From: Scandinavium vulneris_A
Lineage (GTDB): Bacteria; Pseudomonadota; Gammaproteobacteria; Enterobacterales; Enterobacteriaceae
NCBI GenBank assembly: GCA_046518185.1
Contig: JBKGRZ010000002.1
Coordinates: 248,001 to 312,000 of the forward strand
Direction of reading: 5' to 3'
Length of the DNA: 64,000 nucleotides
Each line of letters begins with the position of its first letter. Positions within the stretch are counted from its first letter, which is position 1. Positions 24,933 to 34,372 of the stretch are shown here, one piece after another. Below the pieces are notes generated by a model, which searched no databases, was not told the DNA's origin, and saw only the letters and a list, made by a program, of their open reading frames with translations. Both the position numbers and the translations under genes were made by a program.

Positions 24933-26099
24933 TTATCTCGCTACCTGACCCAGGGTACGCAACGCTAGCGCGTCACGCGCCGGGGTGAATAATTCCATCG
25001 CCATCAGCCCAACGTTTCGCCCGGCCACCAGCGGCGCCCAGCGATTAGCGAACAGATGCACCAGACCGTCGGTCACGCCGATGGTCGCATTTTTATCGTT
25101 TTCTCTGCGCTGCTGATACTGACTTAACAACGCGTACTCGCCCGGATCGCTCGCCTGAGCCAGCATTTCCGCCAGCGACATTACGTCGCGCAGACCGAGA
25201 TTAAAACCTTGCCCGGCAATCGGGTGCAGGGTTTGCGCCGCGTTGCCGACCAGCGCCAGGCGGTGCGATATCGCCCGGGAGGCGGTGGTGAGCGACAACG
25301 GATACGCGTTGCGGCTACCCGCGTGGGTAATGCGCCCCAGCCGCCAGCCGAAGGCTTTTTGCAGTTCGTCGCAGAAGCGAGCGTCGGACCAGGCCAACAC
25401 CTCGTCGTGATGGTCCAGCGGATGGCACCATACCAGCGAGCAACGTCGGTCGGACATTGGTAACATCGCCAGCGGACCGTGGGCGGTAAAACGCTCGAAC
25501 GCACGGCCGTTATGCGCCACGGCGGTGGTCACATTGGCGATCACCGCCAGTTGTTGATAAGGCTGCTGCTGCCAGGCAATCCCAGACTGTTCGCCGAGCG
25601 CCGAACGCGAACCGTCCGCCGCCACCAGCAGTTTACCGGTCAGGGTCTGGCCGTTATCCAGTACCACCTTGACGCTGTCAGGGCTGCGGGAAAAACGCTC
25701 GACGCGCGCCGGGCAATGCAGCGTCACGCCAGGTGCTTTGCGCAGCAGCGCAAACAGACGCTGGCCGACGTCGTGCAACTCAACCACCTGCCCTAAGGCA
25801 GGCAGGCGATAATCTTCCGCTTCCAGAGTGACAAACCCGGCGTGACCGCGATCGCTGACGTGGACGGTACGAATCGCCGTGGCACAATCGCGAATAGCCT
25901 GCCAGATGCCGACCCGCGCTAGCTGCTGACAGGTGCCAGCCGCCAGGGCGATAGCCCGGGCATCAAACCCGGGATGCTGCCGGGAATCCGGCGCAACGGC
26001 TTCGACCAGATGCACCGGAAGCTTACCCGCGCTAAGGTGCGAAATCGCCAGCGCCAGCGTGGCGCCGGTCATCCCACCGCCGACAATAATCACGCTCAT
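24933..26099 (-). CDS. ubiH: UbiH, 2-octaprenyl-6-methoxyphenol hydroxylase
   Basis: 388-residue flavin monooxygenase catalysing C1 hydroxylation in ubiquinone synthesis. FAD motifs: IIVGGGMTGATLALA, LVAADGSRSALG and LALVGNAAQTLHPIAGQGFNLG (GN replaces GD, as in E. coli UbiH). Paralogue of ubiI next to it. The start overlaps the pepP stop by 4 nt, so translation is coupled. Confidence 0.97.
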   Translation of the reverse strand: MSVIIVGGGMTGATLALAISHLSAGKLPVHLVEAVAPDSRQHPGFDARAIALAAGTCQQLARVGIWQAIRDCATAIRTVHVSDRGHAGFVTLEAEDYRLPALGQVVELHDVGQRLFALLRKAPGVTLHCPARVERFSRSPDSVKVVLDNGQTLTGKLLVAADGSRSALGEQSGIAWQQQPYQQLAVIANVTTAVAHNGRAFERFTAHGPLAMLPMSDRRCSLVWCHPLDHHDEVLAWSDARFCDELQKAFGWRLGRITHAGSRNAYPLSLTTASRAISHRLALVGNAAQTLHPIAGQGFNLGLRDVMSLAEMLAQASDPGEYALLSQYQQRRENDKNATIGVTDGLVHLFANRWAPLVAGRNVGLMAMELFTPARDALALRTLGQVAR

Positions 26100-27409
26100 T
26101 GGTTATGGGCCGCCATCAGCGCCTCAATATCATCCGCGCGTTTAACGACGCTGGCGGTGAGGTTTTCATTGCCGTTTTCGGTGATAACAATGTCATCTTC
26201 GATACGAATGCCAATGCCGCGATACTGCTCCGGCACGTCAGCATCCGGCGCGATATACAGGCCAGGCTCGACGGTGAGCACCATCCCAGGCTCCAGCACG
26301 CGAGAGCGATCCGCGCCATATTCACCGACGTCATGCACATCCAGACCCAGCCAGTGGCTGAGGCCATGCATGAAGAACTTACGGTGGGCGTTGTCGGCAA
26401 TCAGCTGATCGACTTCCCCGTCGAGGATGCCGAGTCTCACCAGGCCCGTGACCATGATGCGCACCACTTCACCAGTCACCTCCTGCATAGTGGTGCCCGG
26501 ACGATACAACGTCAGCGCCGTTTCCAGCGAGTCGAGCACGATGTCGTAAATTTCACGCTGCGCAGGCGTGAATTTGCCGTTCACCGGGAAGGTACGGGTG
26601 ATGTCTCCGGCGTAGCTGCGGTATTCACAACCCGCGTCGATCAGCACCAGATCGCCATCGCGCAGTTCAGATTCGTTTTCGGTGTAATGCAGAATGCAGC
26701 CGTTTTCACCGCCGCCAACAATGGTGTTGTAAGACGGGTAGCGCGCGCCGTGGCGGTTGAACTCGTAGTGAATTTCCCCTTCGAGCTGATACTCAAACAT
26801 TCCCGGACGGCATTTTTCCATCGCGCGGGTATGCGCCAACGCGGAGATTTCTCCTGCCCGACGCATGACCTCAATTTCTTCTGCCGATTTGAACAGGCGC
26901 ATCTCATGCACCAACGGCCGCCAGTCAACCAGCGTGGCTGGGGCTTTCAGATTCTGACGAGAGCCTTTGCGCAGTTTATCCAGCGCGTTGAGCACGATAG
27001 TGTCGGCATAAGCGTATTCGCCCTGGGCGTGATACACCGCGTCCAGACCGTTTAGTAACTGGTAAAGCTGTTCGTCGATTTCGCTGAACGCCAGCGCACG
27101 ATCGACGCCCAGTTTCGCCGGGGCCGCTTCTTGCCCCAGGCGGCGACCAAACCAGATTTCAGCGGTAAGGTCGCGGACGCGGTTAAACAGAACGCTGTGG
27201 TTGTGGGTGTCATCGCTTTTAATCAGCACCAGTACCGCTTCCGGCTCATGAAAGCCGGTGAAGTAGGTGAAGTCACTACTCTGGCGATACGGATACTCCG
27301 TGTCGGCACTGCGTATGGCTTCCGGTGCGGCAAAAATTAACGCCGCGCTGCCTGATGGCATCTGCGCCAGCAGCTTCTGCCGACGCTGAAGGTACTCCTG
27401 CTGAGTCAT
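26096..27409 (-). CDS. pepP: Xaa-Pro aminopeptidase II (PepP)
   Basis: 437-residue metallopeptidase releasing N-terminal residues that precede proline. The C-terminal pita-bread fold keeps the di-manganese ligands: LVLIDAGCEYRSYAGDITRTF (two Asp), MHGLSHWLGLDVHD (His), TVEPGLYI and IGIRIEDDI (two Glu). The N-terminal creatinase-like domain covers about residues 1-170. ATG 27409 has AGGAGGG directly upstream; the open frame beyond it is not coding. Overlaps ubiH by 4 nt. Confidence 0.97.
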   Translation of the reverse strand: MTQQEYLQRRQKLLAQMPSGSAALIFAAPEAIRSADTEYPYRQSSDFTYFTGFHEPEAVLVLIKSDDTHNHSVLFNRVRDLTAEIWFGRRLGQEAAPAKLGVDRALAFSEIDEQLYQLLNGLDAVYHAQGEYAYADTIVLNALDKLRKGSRQNLKAPATLVDWRPLVHEMRLFKSAEEIEVMRRAGEISALAHTRAMEKCRPGMFEYQLEGEIHYEFNRHGARYPSYNTIVGGGENGCILHYTENESELRDGDLVLIDAGCEYRSYAGDITRTFPVNGKFTPAQREIYDIVLDSLETALTLYRPGTTMQEVTGEVVRIMVTGLVRLGILDGEVDQLIADNAHRKFFMHGLSHWLGLDVHDVGEYGADRSRVLEPGMVLTVEPGLYIAPDADVPEQYRGIGIRIEDDIVITENGNENLTASVVKRADDIEALMAAHNQ

Positions 27410-27434
27410 GACACCCTCCTGAGCATTCTTATTG

Positions 27435-28013
27435 TTAATGTAAGGTTGGTTTACGAACTTCTGGCGCGGTCGGCTGCTGATGAGTGAACGTATCGTGGCA
27501 CAGCAGGGCTGCAACGCGCACATACTCCACTATCTCTTCGAGCGACATTTCCAGCTCTTCCTGATCTTCGTCTTCGTCGTAGCCCAGCTGCGCAATGTTA
27601 CGCAGATCGTCGATGGCTTCGCCGGTTTCGCCTTTCACTTTATCAAGCTTAGGCTGCGTCACGCCCAGGCCCAGCAGGAAGTGATTGACCCAACCTGCCA
27701 GCGCATCGGCGCGGGTGAAGACGCTGACGTCATCGCCATCCGGCATGTACAGCTGGAACATGAAACCTTCGTCTTCCAGCGTGTCGCTGGTGACGGCGTG
27801 GACTTTCCGCAGCACTTCAGCCAGCTCGTGACCGAAAGCCATGCCTTCGTTGGTCAGGTCGTGCACCAGCGGCAGCCAGCTGCTGTCTTTGTTACCACCA
27901 CACAACATGCCGCTAATCAAACCATGCATTTCGGCAGGCGTTAAGCCGACGCCCTGTTGGTTAAGTAACTGGTTCACATCGTTGTAACCAGGCATTTCGT
28001 TCTGTATAGACAT
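27435..28013 (-). CDS. ygfB: YgfB, UPF0149 family protein
   Basis: 192-residue acidic helical protein, the E. coli length, with a Glu/Asp-rich stretch YDEDEDQEELEMSLEEI near residue 150. Biochemical role in enterobacteria is not established; a Pseudomonas homologue affects beta-lactam resistance through ampDh3 expression. The internal ATG 28013 (MSIQNEMPGY) matches the family start, with an in-frame ATG two codons earlier. First gene of the pepP-ubiH-ubiI operon and divergent from zapA. Confidence 0.93.
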   Translation of the reverse strand: MSIQNEMPGYNDVNQLLNQQGVGLTPAEMHGLISGMLCGGNKDSSWLPLVHDLTNEGMAFGHELAEVLRKVHAVTSDTLEDEGFMFQLYMPDGDDVSVFTRADALAGWVNHFLLGLGVTQPKLDKVKGETGEAIDDLRNIAQLGYDEDEDQEELEMSLEEIVEYVRVAALLCHDTFTHQQPTAPEVRKPTLH

Positions 28014-28180
28014 GCGCATTCGTCGTCGTTGGGGGGAAGTTTCATGTTATGCTACCACTTTGGACCCTGGTGAACCAGAAAAGGGCTTGTATGTTCACAG
28101 TGGGGTAGCTATAGTGTCGCCCCTTCGCGGGCCCCGGTGCGGGCTGTGGAGGTAGCGCAGTCAATCAGCAGGAAGGTGGC

Positions 28181-28510
28181 ATGTCTGCAGAACCCGTCGA
28201 TATCCAAATTTTTGGCCGTTCACTGCGAGTGAATTGCCCGCCTGAACAAAGGGATGCCCTGAATCAGGCCGCGGACGATCTGAATCAGCGGTTGCAAGAT
28301 CTGAAAGAACGCACTAGAGTCACAAATACTGAGCAGCTGGTCTTTATCGCCGCCCTGAACATCAGCTACGAGCTGACCCAGGAACGCGCGAAAACACGTG
28401 ACTACGCAGCCAGCATGGAGACACGCATTCGGATGCTCCAGCAGACCATTGAACAAGCACTCCTTGATCAAGGTCGCACAACCGAAAAGACGGCTCCAAA
28501 GTTTGAATAA
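28181..28510 (+). CDS. zapA: Cell division protein ZapA
   Basis: 109 residues. N-terminal beta domain VDIQIFGRSLRVNCPPEQR followed by a long coiled coil (about 25-100) that tetramerises and bundles FtsZ filaments at the Z ring. Good AAGGTGGC site before ATG 28181. It is followed 41 bp later by 6S RNA on the same strand. Confidence 0.97.
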   Translation: MSAEPVDIQIFGRSLRVNCPPEQRDALNQAADDLNQRLQDLKERTRVTNTEQLVFIAALNISYELTQERAKTRDYAASMETRIRMLQQTIEQALLDQGRTTEKTAPKFE

Positions 28511-28551
28511 CACTTCACGGTTAACTATGGTAGAGTGACCTTGAAGACAAA

Positions 28552-28735
28552 ATTTCTCTGAGATGTTCGCAAGCGGGCCAGTCCCCTGAGCCGATATTTC
28601 ATACCACAAGAATGTGGCGCTCCACGGTTGGTGAGCATGCTCGGTTCGTCCGAGAAGCCTTAAGACTGTGACGACACATTCACCTTGAACCAAGGGTTCA
28701 AGGGTTACAGCCTGCGGCGGCATCTCGGAGATTCC
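28552..28735 (+). ncRNA. ssrS: 6S RNA
   Basis: 184-nt RNA nearly identical to E. coli 6S. The 5' end ATTTCTCTGAGATGTTCGCA pairs with the 3' end GGCATCTCGGAGATTCC, and the central bubble mimics an open promoter (GAGCCGATATTT... and GACGACACATTCACC). It binds sigma-70 RNA polymerase in stationary phase and also serves as template for product RNAs. Cotranscribed with fau as in E. coli. Confidence 0.98.
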
Positions 28736-28759
28736 CTACCCTCTTCCTCTACCACACTC

Positions 28760-29356
28760 ATGAAATCTGTTTCTGCCCCTCTAACCAGACAAGAAATTCG
28801 CCAACTGATCCGGCAGCGTCGTCGCACGCTTACGCCAGACCAACAACGTCTTTTTGCTGAGCACGCTGCGGCGCGAATGCTGGCGTATCCCCCTGTGGTG
28901 ATGGCCAATACCGTCGCGCTGTTTCTGTCGTTTGACGGCGAGCTGGATACCCAACCGCTGATCGAACAACTGTGGCGCAGTGGTAAAAAAGTGGTTCTGC
29001 CGGTTCTGCATCCGTTCAGCCCGGGCAATCTGCTGTTCCTCAATTACCATCCGCACTCAGACCTGGTGGTCAATCGTCTGAAAATTCAGGAACCCAAGCT
29101 GGATGTGCGTGACGTGGTACCACTCCATCAGCTGGATGTGCTGGTTACGCCGCTGGTTGCCTTTGACCCACAGGGGCAACGGTTAGGCATGGGTGGCGGG
29201 TTTTACGACAGGACGCTACAAAACTGGCAGCAGCACGGCGTGCATCCCGTGGGCTATGCGCATGATTGTCAGCAGGTGGAACAACTGCCCGTAGAGAAGT
29301 GGGACGTTCCGCTCCCGGCGGTGGTGACACCCTCGAAAGTGTGGCAGTGGCGCTAA
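28760..29356 (+). CDS. fau: 5-formyltetrahydrofolate cyclo-ligase
   Basis: About 198 residues. ATP-dependent conversion of 5-formyl-THF to 5,10-methenyl-THF. The nucleotide and substrate signature LGMGGGFYDRTL and VTPLVAFDPQGQRLG are conserved. ATG 28760 begins MKSVSAPLTRQEIRQLIRQRR; some annotations of the E. coli gene (ygfA) start later, at the MIRQRRR position. It directly follows 6S RNA. It fits the one-carbon theme with gcvTHP and serA. Confidence 0.95.
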   Translation: MKSVSAPLTRQEIRQLIRQRRRTLTPDQQRLFAEHAAARMLAYPPVVMANTVALFLSFDGELDTQPLIEQLWRSGKKVVLPVLHPFSPGNLLFLNYHPHSDLVVNRLKIQEPKLDVRDVVPLHQLDVLVTPLVAFDPQGQRLGMGGGFYDRTLQNWQQHGVHPVGYAHDCQQVEQLPVEKWDVPLPAVVTPSKVWQWR

Positions 29357-29362
29357 ATCTTT

Positions 29363-29435
29363 GCCCGGCGGCGCGTTGCTGGCCAGGCCTACAAAGCGGT
29401 AAAGCGTAGGCCCGGCAAGCTTTGCGCCGCCGGGC
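29363..29435. repeat. REP pair (BIME) between fau and serA
   Basis: Opposed REP units GCCCGGCGGCGCGTTGCTGGCC and GGCCCGGCAAGCTTTGCGCCGCCGGGC fill the 90-bp gap between these convergent genes. Confidence 0.9.
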
Positions 29436-29446
29436 GAAAACAGGGA

Positions 29447-30679
29447 TCAGTACAACAACCGCGCGCGGATGGTGCCCGGGATCGCCTTCATGCTTTGCAG
29501 CGCTTTTTCCGCCACATCTTCTTCCGCTTCAATATCAATCACCACGTAGCCCATTTGCGGCGTCGTTTGCAGATACTGTGCGGCGATGTTAACGCCCTGC
29601 TCGGCAAAAATCTGGTTGATAGCCGTTAGCACGCCAGGGCGGTTTTCGTGGATATGCAGCAGGCGACGCCCTCCGTGCAGCGGAAGCGAGACTTCCGGGA
29701 AGTTGACCGCCGAGAGCGTTGACCCGTTGTCGGAGTATTTCGCCAGCTTGCCCGCCACTTCCAGTCCGATGTTTTCCTGCGCTTCCTGAGTGGATCCCCC
29801 AATGTGCGGAGTCAGGATAACGTTGTCGAACTCGCACAGCGGCGAAGTGAACGGATCGCTGTTGGTTGCAGGCTCTGTCGGGAACACGTCGATTGCCGCC
29901 CCGGCCAGATGCTTCCGCGCCAGCGCATCGCACAGCGCGGGAATGTCGACCACGGTGCCGCGAGCGGCGTTGATTAACAATGAACCCGGCTTCATCAGCG
30001 CCAGTTCTTCAGCGCCCATCATGTTTTTGGTGGAAGCATTTTCCGGCACGTGCAGGCTGACCACGTCGCTCATGTTCAGCAGGTCAGACAGATGCTGAAC
30101 CTGGGTCGCATTGCCAAGCGGCAGCTTGTTTTCGATGTCGTAAAAGAAGACATGCATCCCCAGCGATTCCGCAAGGATCCCAAGCTGGGTCCCAATGTGG
30201 CCGTAACCGATGATCCCAAGCTTCTTACCACGCGCTTCAAAACTCCCCGCCGCCAGTTTGTTCCACACGCCACGGTGCGCTTTAGCATTGGCCTCAGGCA
30301 CGCCGCGCAGCAGCAGCAGCAGCTCGCCAATCACCAACTCAGCCACGGAACGGGTGTTGGAGAACGGGGCGTTAAAGACCGGTACGCCGCGTTTCGCGGC
30401 CGCATTAAGGTCAACCTGGTTGGTGCCGATGCAGAAGCAGCCAATCGCGACCAGCTTTTCCGCCGCCTGGATAATATCTTCCGTCAGATGAGTTCGGGAG
30501 CGCAGGCCGATAAAATGGGCATCACGGATCGACTCTTTCAGCTGATCGGCGTCGAGCGCGCCTTTGTGAAATTCAATGTTGGTGTAGCCTGCTGCACGAA
30601 GATTATCGATTGCTTTTTGATGTACGCCTTCCACCAGCAGAAACTTAATTTTGTCTTTTTCCAGTGATACCTTAGCCAT
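29447..30679 (-). CDS. serA: D-3-phosphoglycerate dehydrogenase
   Basis: 410 residues, same length as E. coli. First step of serine synthesis: oxidation of 3-phosphoglycerate with NAD+. Rossmann motif GIIGYGHIGTQLG, catalytic Arg/Glu/His region in the RSRTHL to LTPHIGGST interval, and a C-terminal ACT domain (about 335-410; ENRPGVLTAINQIFAEQGVNI) that binds serine for feedback inhibition. ATG 30679 begins MAKVSLEKDK; the upstream open frame is not conserved. Confidence 0.98.
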   Translation of the reverse strand: MAKVSLEKDKIKFLLVEGVHQKAIDNLRAAGYTNIEFHKGALDADQLKESIRDAHFIGLRSRTHLTEDIIQAAEKLVAIGCFCIGTNQVDLNAAAKRGVPVFNAPFSNTRSVAELVIGELLLLLRGVPEANAKAHRGVWNKLAAGSFEARGKKLGIIGYGHIGTQLGILAESLGMHVFFYDIENKLPLGNATQVQHLSDLLNMSDVVSLHVPENASTKNMMGAEELALMKPGSLLINAARGTVVDIPALCDALARKHLAGAAIDVFPTEPATNSDPFTSPLCEFDNVILTPHIGGSTQEAQENIGLEVAGKLAKYSDNGSTLSAVNFPEVSLPLHGGRRLLHIHENRPGVLTAINQIFAEQGVNIAAQYLQTTPQMGYVVIDIEAEEDVAEKALQSMKAIPGTIRARLLY

Positions 30680-30914
30680 TTCCCCGCCCTGTCTGTCTTG
30701 TATCGATGTTGTGGTGAACGAACGTCCACCCAAGCAACATATCAAAAAAAACTATTGCGGCAATATGAACGTTTGCGTCGACGTGCTGAAGAAATGTCAT
30801 TCAGCCGAAAATGGCAGCATAAAATGCTGGATGGGAATATCAGGGCAGCGTGTTAAGCAGATGCAGTCGACAAATGTGACACAAGTCACCAAATTTCGCC
30901 TGGTAAAAATTTTT

Positions 30915-30937
30915 ACGGGAGCCAGGGCGGCTCCCGT
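30915..30937 (-). terminator. Hairpin downstream of rpiA
   Basis: Perfect 9-bp stem ACGGGAGCC / GGCTCCCGT around AGGGC, ending 4 bp before the rpiA stop. On the minus strand it is followed by AAAAATTTTT. Confidence 0.75.
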
Positions 30938-30941
30938 CAGA

Positions 30942-31601
30942 TCATTTCCCGATGGTTTTAACGCCATCAGCGGTGCCGATCAGCGCCACATCCGCGCCAC
31001 GATTGGCGAACAGGCCCACGGTCACCACGCCTGGGATCGCGTTGATGGCATTTTCCAATGCTATGGCGTCAAGAATTTCCAGACCGTGCACATCCAGAAT
31101 CACGTTGCCATTATCGGTTATCACATTCTGGCGATACTCCGGGCGACCGCCGAGTTTCACCAGTTGACGCGCCACCGCGCTACGCGCCATCGGGATCACT
31201 TCGACCGGCAGGGGGAATTTTCCGAGAATAGCCACCTGCTTGGACGCATCGGCGATGCAGATAAACTTGTCGGCCACCGAGGCGATGATTTTCTCGCGGG
31301 TCAGCGCCGCGCCGCCCCCTTTGATCATCTGCATGTGGTCGTTAATCTCATCCGCACCGTCAACATAGACGCCCAGGCTGTCGACTTCGTTGAGATCAAA
31401 CACGTGAATGCCTAACGCTTTCAGTTTTTCGGTCGACGCGTCCGAGCTGGAAACGGCGCCTTCAATCTGGCCTTTCATGGTGCCCAGTGCGTCAATAAAA
31501 TGCGCGGCGGTAGAGCCGGTGCCAACACCAACGATGGTCCCTGGCTGTACGTATTGAAGTGCTGCCCAGCCAACTGCTTTTTTCAGTTCATCCTGCGTCA
31601 T
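30942..31601 (-). CDS. rpiA: Ribose-5-phosphate isomerase A
   Basis: 219 residues. Interconverts ribose 5-phosphate and ribulose 5-phosphate in the non-oxidative pentose phosphate pathway. GVGTGSTAAHF forms the phosphate loop, DGADEIN and KGGGAALTREKI hold catalytic Asp, Lys and Glu. Works upstream of transketolase TktA, also in this window. Divergent from argP. Confidence 0.98.
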   Translation of the reverse strand: MTQDELKKAVGWAALQYVQPGTIVGVGTGSTAAHFIDALGTMKGQIEGAVSSSDASTEKLKALGIHVFDLNEVDSLGVYVDGADEINDHMQMIKGGGAALTREKIIASVADKFICIADASKQVAILGKFPLPVEVIPMARSAVARQLVKLGGRPEYRQNVITDNGNVILDVHGLEILDAIALENAINAIPGVVTVGLFANRGADVALIGTADGVKTIGK

Positions 31602-31760
31602 GATTTTTGCCTGTGATGTGATGGGATGCCGCGCATTATAGACTATTCACCGTGGAAATGTCCTTGTGGACACCGGGCGTACTGCCCCAATTTCGACCTG
31701 TATCAAAGGTAAATTTATGTCATAGTGCGGGTAATAAACGATGAGGAGTCAGCCACAGCA

Positions 31761-32654
31761 ATGAAACGTCCGGACTACAGAACACTACAAGCATTGGATG
31801 CGGTCATTCGGGAACGCGGGTTTGAACGCGCCGCTCAAAAGCTGTGTATTACCCAGTCCGCCGTCTCTCAGCGTATTAAGCAACTGGAAAATATGTTCGG
31901 CCAGCCTTTACTGGTGCGAACCGTGCCTCCTCGTCCGACCGAGCAAGGGCAAAAGTTACTGGCGCTGCTGCGTCAGGTTGAACTGTTAGAAGAAGAGTGG
32001 CTGGGCGATGAGCAGACCGGTTCTACCCCGCTGCTGCTGTCGCTGGCGGTCAACGCCGACAGTCTGGCGACCTGGCTGTTACCGGCGCTGTCTACGGTGC
32101 TGTCCGATTCCCCTATTCGCTTAAATTTGCAGGTCGAAGACGAAACCCGAACCCAGGAACGTCTGCGTCGTGGCGAAGTGGTTGGGGCGGTGAGTATCCA
32201 GCCGCAGGCTCTGCCCAGCTGTCTGGTGGATCAACTCGGCGCGCTTGATTATCTTTTCGTTGCGTCAAAGTCGTTTGCGCAACGTTACTTCCCCAATGGC
32301 GTCACCCGCTCAGCCCTGCTGAAAGCGCCGGTGGTGGCCTTCGACCATCTGGATGATATGCACCAGGCGTTCCTGCAGCAGAACTTTGATTTGCCGCCGG
32401 GCAGCGTGCCGTGCCATATCGTTAACTCATCGGAAGCCTTCGTGCAGCTGGCCCGCCAGGGCACCACCTGCTGTATGATCCCGCATCTGCAAATTGAGCG
32501 CGAACTGGATAGCGGCGAGCTTATCAACCTGACGCCTGGCCTGTTCCAGCGACGGATGTTGTACTGGCACCGCTTTGCGCCGGAAAGCCGGATGATGCGT
32601 CGGGTCACCGATGCATTGCTGGAATACGGACATAAAGTGTTGCGACAGGACTGA
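31761..32654 (+). CDS. argP: ArgP (IciA), LysR-type regulator of arginine/lysine genes
   Basis: 297 residues, E. coli length. N-terminal HTH (about 5-62; FERAAQKLCITQSAVSQRIKQLE) and a C-terminal periplasmic-binding-protein-like effector domain that binds arginine or lysine. ArgP activates argO, located about 1.5 kb downstream on the other strand, and controls several lysine-related genes. ATG 31761 begins MKRPDYRTLQ. A hairpin terminator follows. Confidence 0.97.
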   Translation: MKRPDYRTLQALDAVIRERGFERAAQKLCITQSAVSQRIKQLENMFGQPLLVRTVPPRPTEQGQKLLALLRQVELLEEEWLGDEQTGSTPLLLSLAVNADSLATWLLPALSTVLSDSPIRLNLQVEDETRTQERLRRGEVVGAVSIQPQALPSCLVDQLGALDYLFVASKSFAQRYFPNGVTRSALLKAPVVAFDHLDDMHQAFLQQNFDLPPGSVPCHIVNSSEAFVQLARQGTTCCMIPHLQIERELDSGELINLTPGLFQRRMLYWHRFAPESRMMRRVTDALLEYGHKVLRQD

Positions 32655-32662
32655 TCGAAAAA

Positions 32663-32684
32663 GGCCGGGTTTCCCCGGCCTTTT
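32663..32684 (+). terminator. Terminator after argP
   Basis: Stem GGCCGGG / CCCGGCC with loop TTTC and four T; an A-run precedes it, so it could also act leftward on yggE transcription. Confidence 0.88.
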
Positions 32685-32710
32685 CATTGAAAGAGCTCTC
32701 GTGCTCTGCG

Positions 32711-33448
32711 TTATTCCGCTTTTTTCTGCGGTTCAGCCTGCGTTGGCTCCAGCTGGAATACCACATCAACCTGATCGTCGAACTGAATCGTCGGTTGCTC
32801 GTAGGTTTCCTGGGCTGACGGCGCGGCGGCCGCGTCAGCTTTCATCATGCGAACCATCGGGCTTGGCTGATAGTTGGACACGTGATAGCGCACGCTATAG
32901 ACCGGGCCAAGCTTGGCGTTAAAGCCAGACGCCAGTTCTTTTGCCTGATGCACGGCATCATCAATCGCCGCTTTACGCGCTTTATCTTTGTACTCTTCCG
33001 GTTGCGCAACGCCCAAGGACACGGAACGAATTTCATTCAGACCGGCCTTCAGCGCGCCGTCCAGCAGCGAGTTAAGCTTATCCAGCTGACGCAGCGTCAC
33101 TTCCACCGTACGCACCGCGCGGTAGCCTTTCAGAATGCTTTTGCCGTTCTGGTAGTCGTAATCTGGCTGAGTACGAAGGTTGGCAGAACTAATGTCTTTC
33201 TTAGCGACACCGTTTTGCTCAAGGAAAGAGAGATACTGGGCCACGCGATCGTCGGCCTGCTTTTTCGCCGAGGCAGCATCTTTGGCCGCCACGTTAACTT
33301 CAATCGCCAGCGTCGCGATATCCGGTGCGGCGTCGACGCTTGCTGTGCCTGAGGTAACAATGTGCGGGCCATTCGGCAACTCATTTGCCTGTACCGACAT
33401 TGCGCTAAATCCAACTAATGCCGCCAGGGCCATCACTTTAAACTTCAT
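32711..33448 (-). CDS. yggE: YggE, periplasmic SIMPL-domain protein
   Basis: 245 residues with an N-terminal signal peptide (MKFKVMALAALVGFSAMSVQA) and a SIMPL/DUF541 domain (about 28-235), whose members form large oligomeric assemblies. E. coli YggE has been associated with oxidative-stress tolerance; molecular function is unknown. The last 15 residues are Glu/Lys/Gln-rich. The start has an AGGAGAAG site. Conserved position between argP and argO. Confidence 0.94.
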   Translation of the reverse strand: MKFKVMALAALVGFSAMSVQANELPNGPHIVTSGTASVDAAPDIATLAIEVNVAAKDAASAKKQADDRVAQYLSFLEQNGVAKKDISSANLRTQPDYDYQNGKSILKGYRAVRTVEVTLRQLDKLNSLLDGALKAGLNEIRSVSLGVAQPEEYKDKARKAAIDDAVHQAKELASGFNAKLGPVYSVRYHVSNYQPSPMVRMMKADAAAAPSAQETYEQPTIQFDDQVDVVFQLEPTQAEPQKKAE

Positions 33449-33538
33449 TGTCGCTTCTCCTTGTTACCTGGTCACCCGAAAACAGGGCGCATGCCAGCAA
33501 GCTTAGCGCCTGACGCCTAAATGTCCATAAGACAAGAC

Positions 33539-34174
33539 TTAGTTGAACAGGGCGTGAACGTGTGAGATGCCCTCTTTCGCCAGCTGAAAAGCGATAAACC
33601 ACATCACCAGCCCCACCAGCATATTGATGATTCGCTGCGCGCGGGCGGTACGTAAACGTGGTGCCAGCCAGGCCGCCAGCAGCGCCAGGCCAAAGAACCA
33701 CAGGAAAGACGCGCTCACGGTACCGAGAGCAAACCAACGCTTCGGCTCGGCACCCAGTTGCCCACCGAGGCTACCCAACACCACAAAGGTGTCCAGATAC
33801 ACATGTGGATTAAGCCAGGTGACCGCCAGCATCGTGACAATAATCTTCCAGCGCCCCTGCTTCATCACCTCCGCCGTAGCCAGTTCCAGATTACTGCCCA
33901 TGGCCGTTTTCAGTGCGCCAAAGCCATACCACAGCAGGAAAGCTACCCCGCCCCAGGTCACCAGCGCCATCAGCCACGGAGACTGCATCAGCAGCGCGCT
34001 ACCGCCAAACACCCCAGCGCATATCAACAGCATATCGCTCAGCGCGCAAAGGAAGGCGATCATGATGTGATACTGGCGGCGAATGCCCTGGTTCATCACA
34101 AACGCATTTTGCGGCCCGAGGGGCAGAATCATGGCAGCTCCCAGAACAAGGCCTTGAAAATAATACGATAACAC
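33539..34174 (-). CDS. argO: ArgO, arginine exporter (LysE family)
   Basis: 211 residues, six hydrophobic segments, LysE/RhtB superfamily. The family start GAAMILPLGPQNAFVMNQG is present, and the NPHVYLDTFVVLGS segment is typical. It exports arginine (and canavanine) and is activated by ArgP. GTG 34174 gives the exact E. coli length; other in-frame GTGs lie at 34183 and 34189. Confidence 0.96.
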   Translation of the reverse strand: MLSYYFQGLVLGAAMILPLGPQNAFVMNQGIRRQYHIMIAFLCALSDMLLICAGVFGGSALLMQSPWLMALVTWGGVAFLLWYGFGALKTAMGSNLELATAEVMKQGRWKIIVTMLAVTWLNPHVYLDTFVVLGSLGGQLGAEPKRWFALGTVSASFLWFFGLALLAAWLAPRLRTARAQRIINMLVGLVMWFIAFQLAKEGISHVHALFN

Positions 34175-34372
34175 GATATTCACACTCACAGAAGGTCGTC
34201 AATGGCGAGACTATAACGCGAGATTATTATTAGCGGAAATGGATAATACTTATCCATGATTAGCCAGATTAATATCGACGGTTTTTATACAAATGCATAT
34301 CCATTCACATCCAGTGCGTTATACTGCATTTCGCTGATTTTTTGTCTCTTATTACGTGCTCAAGGACCGACC

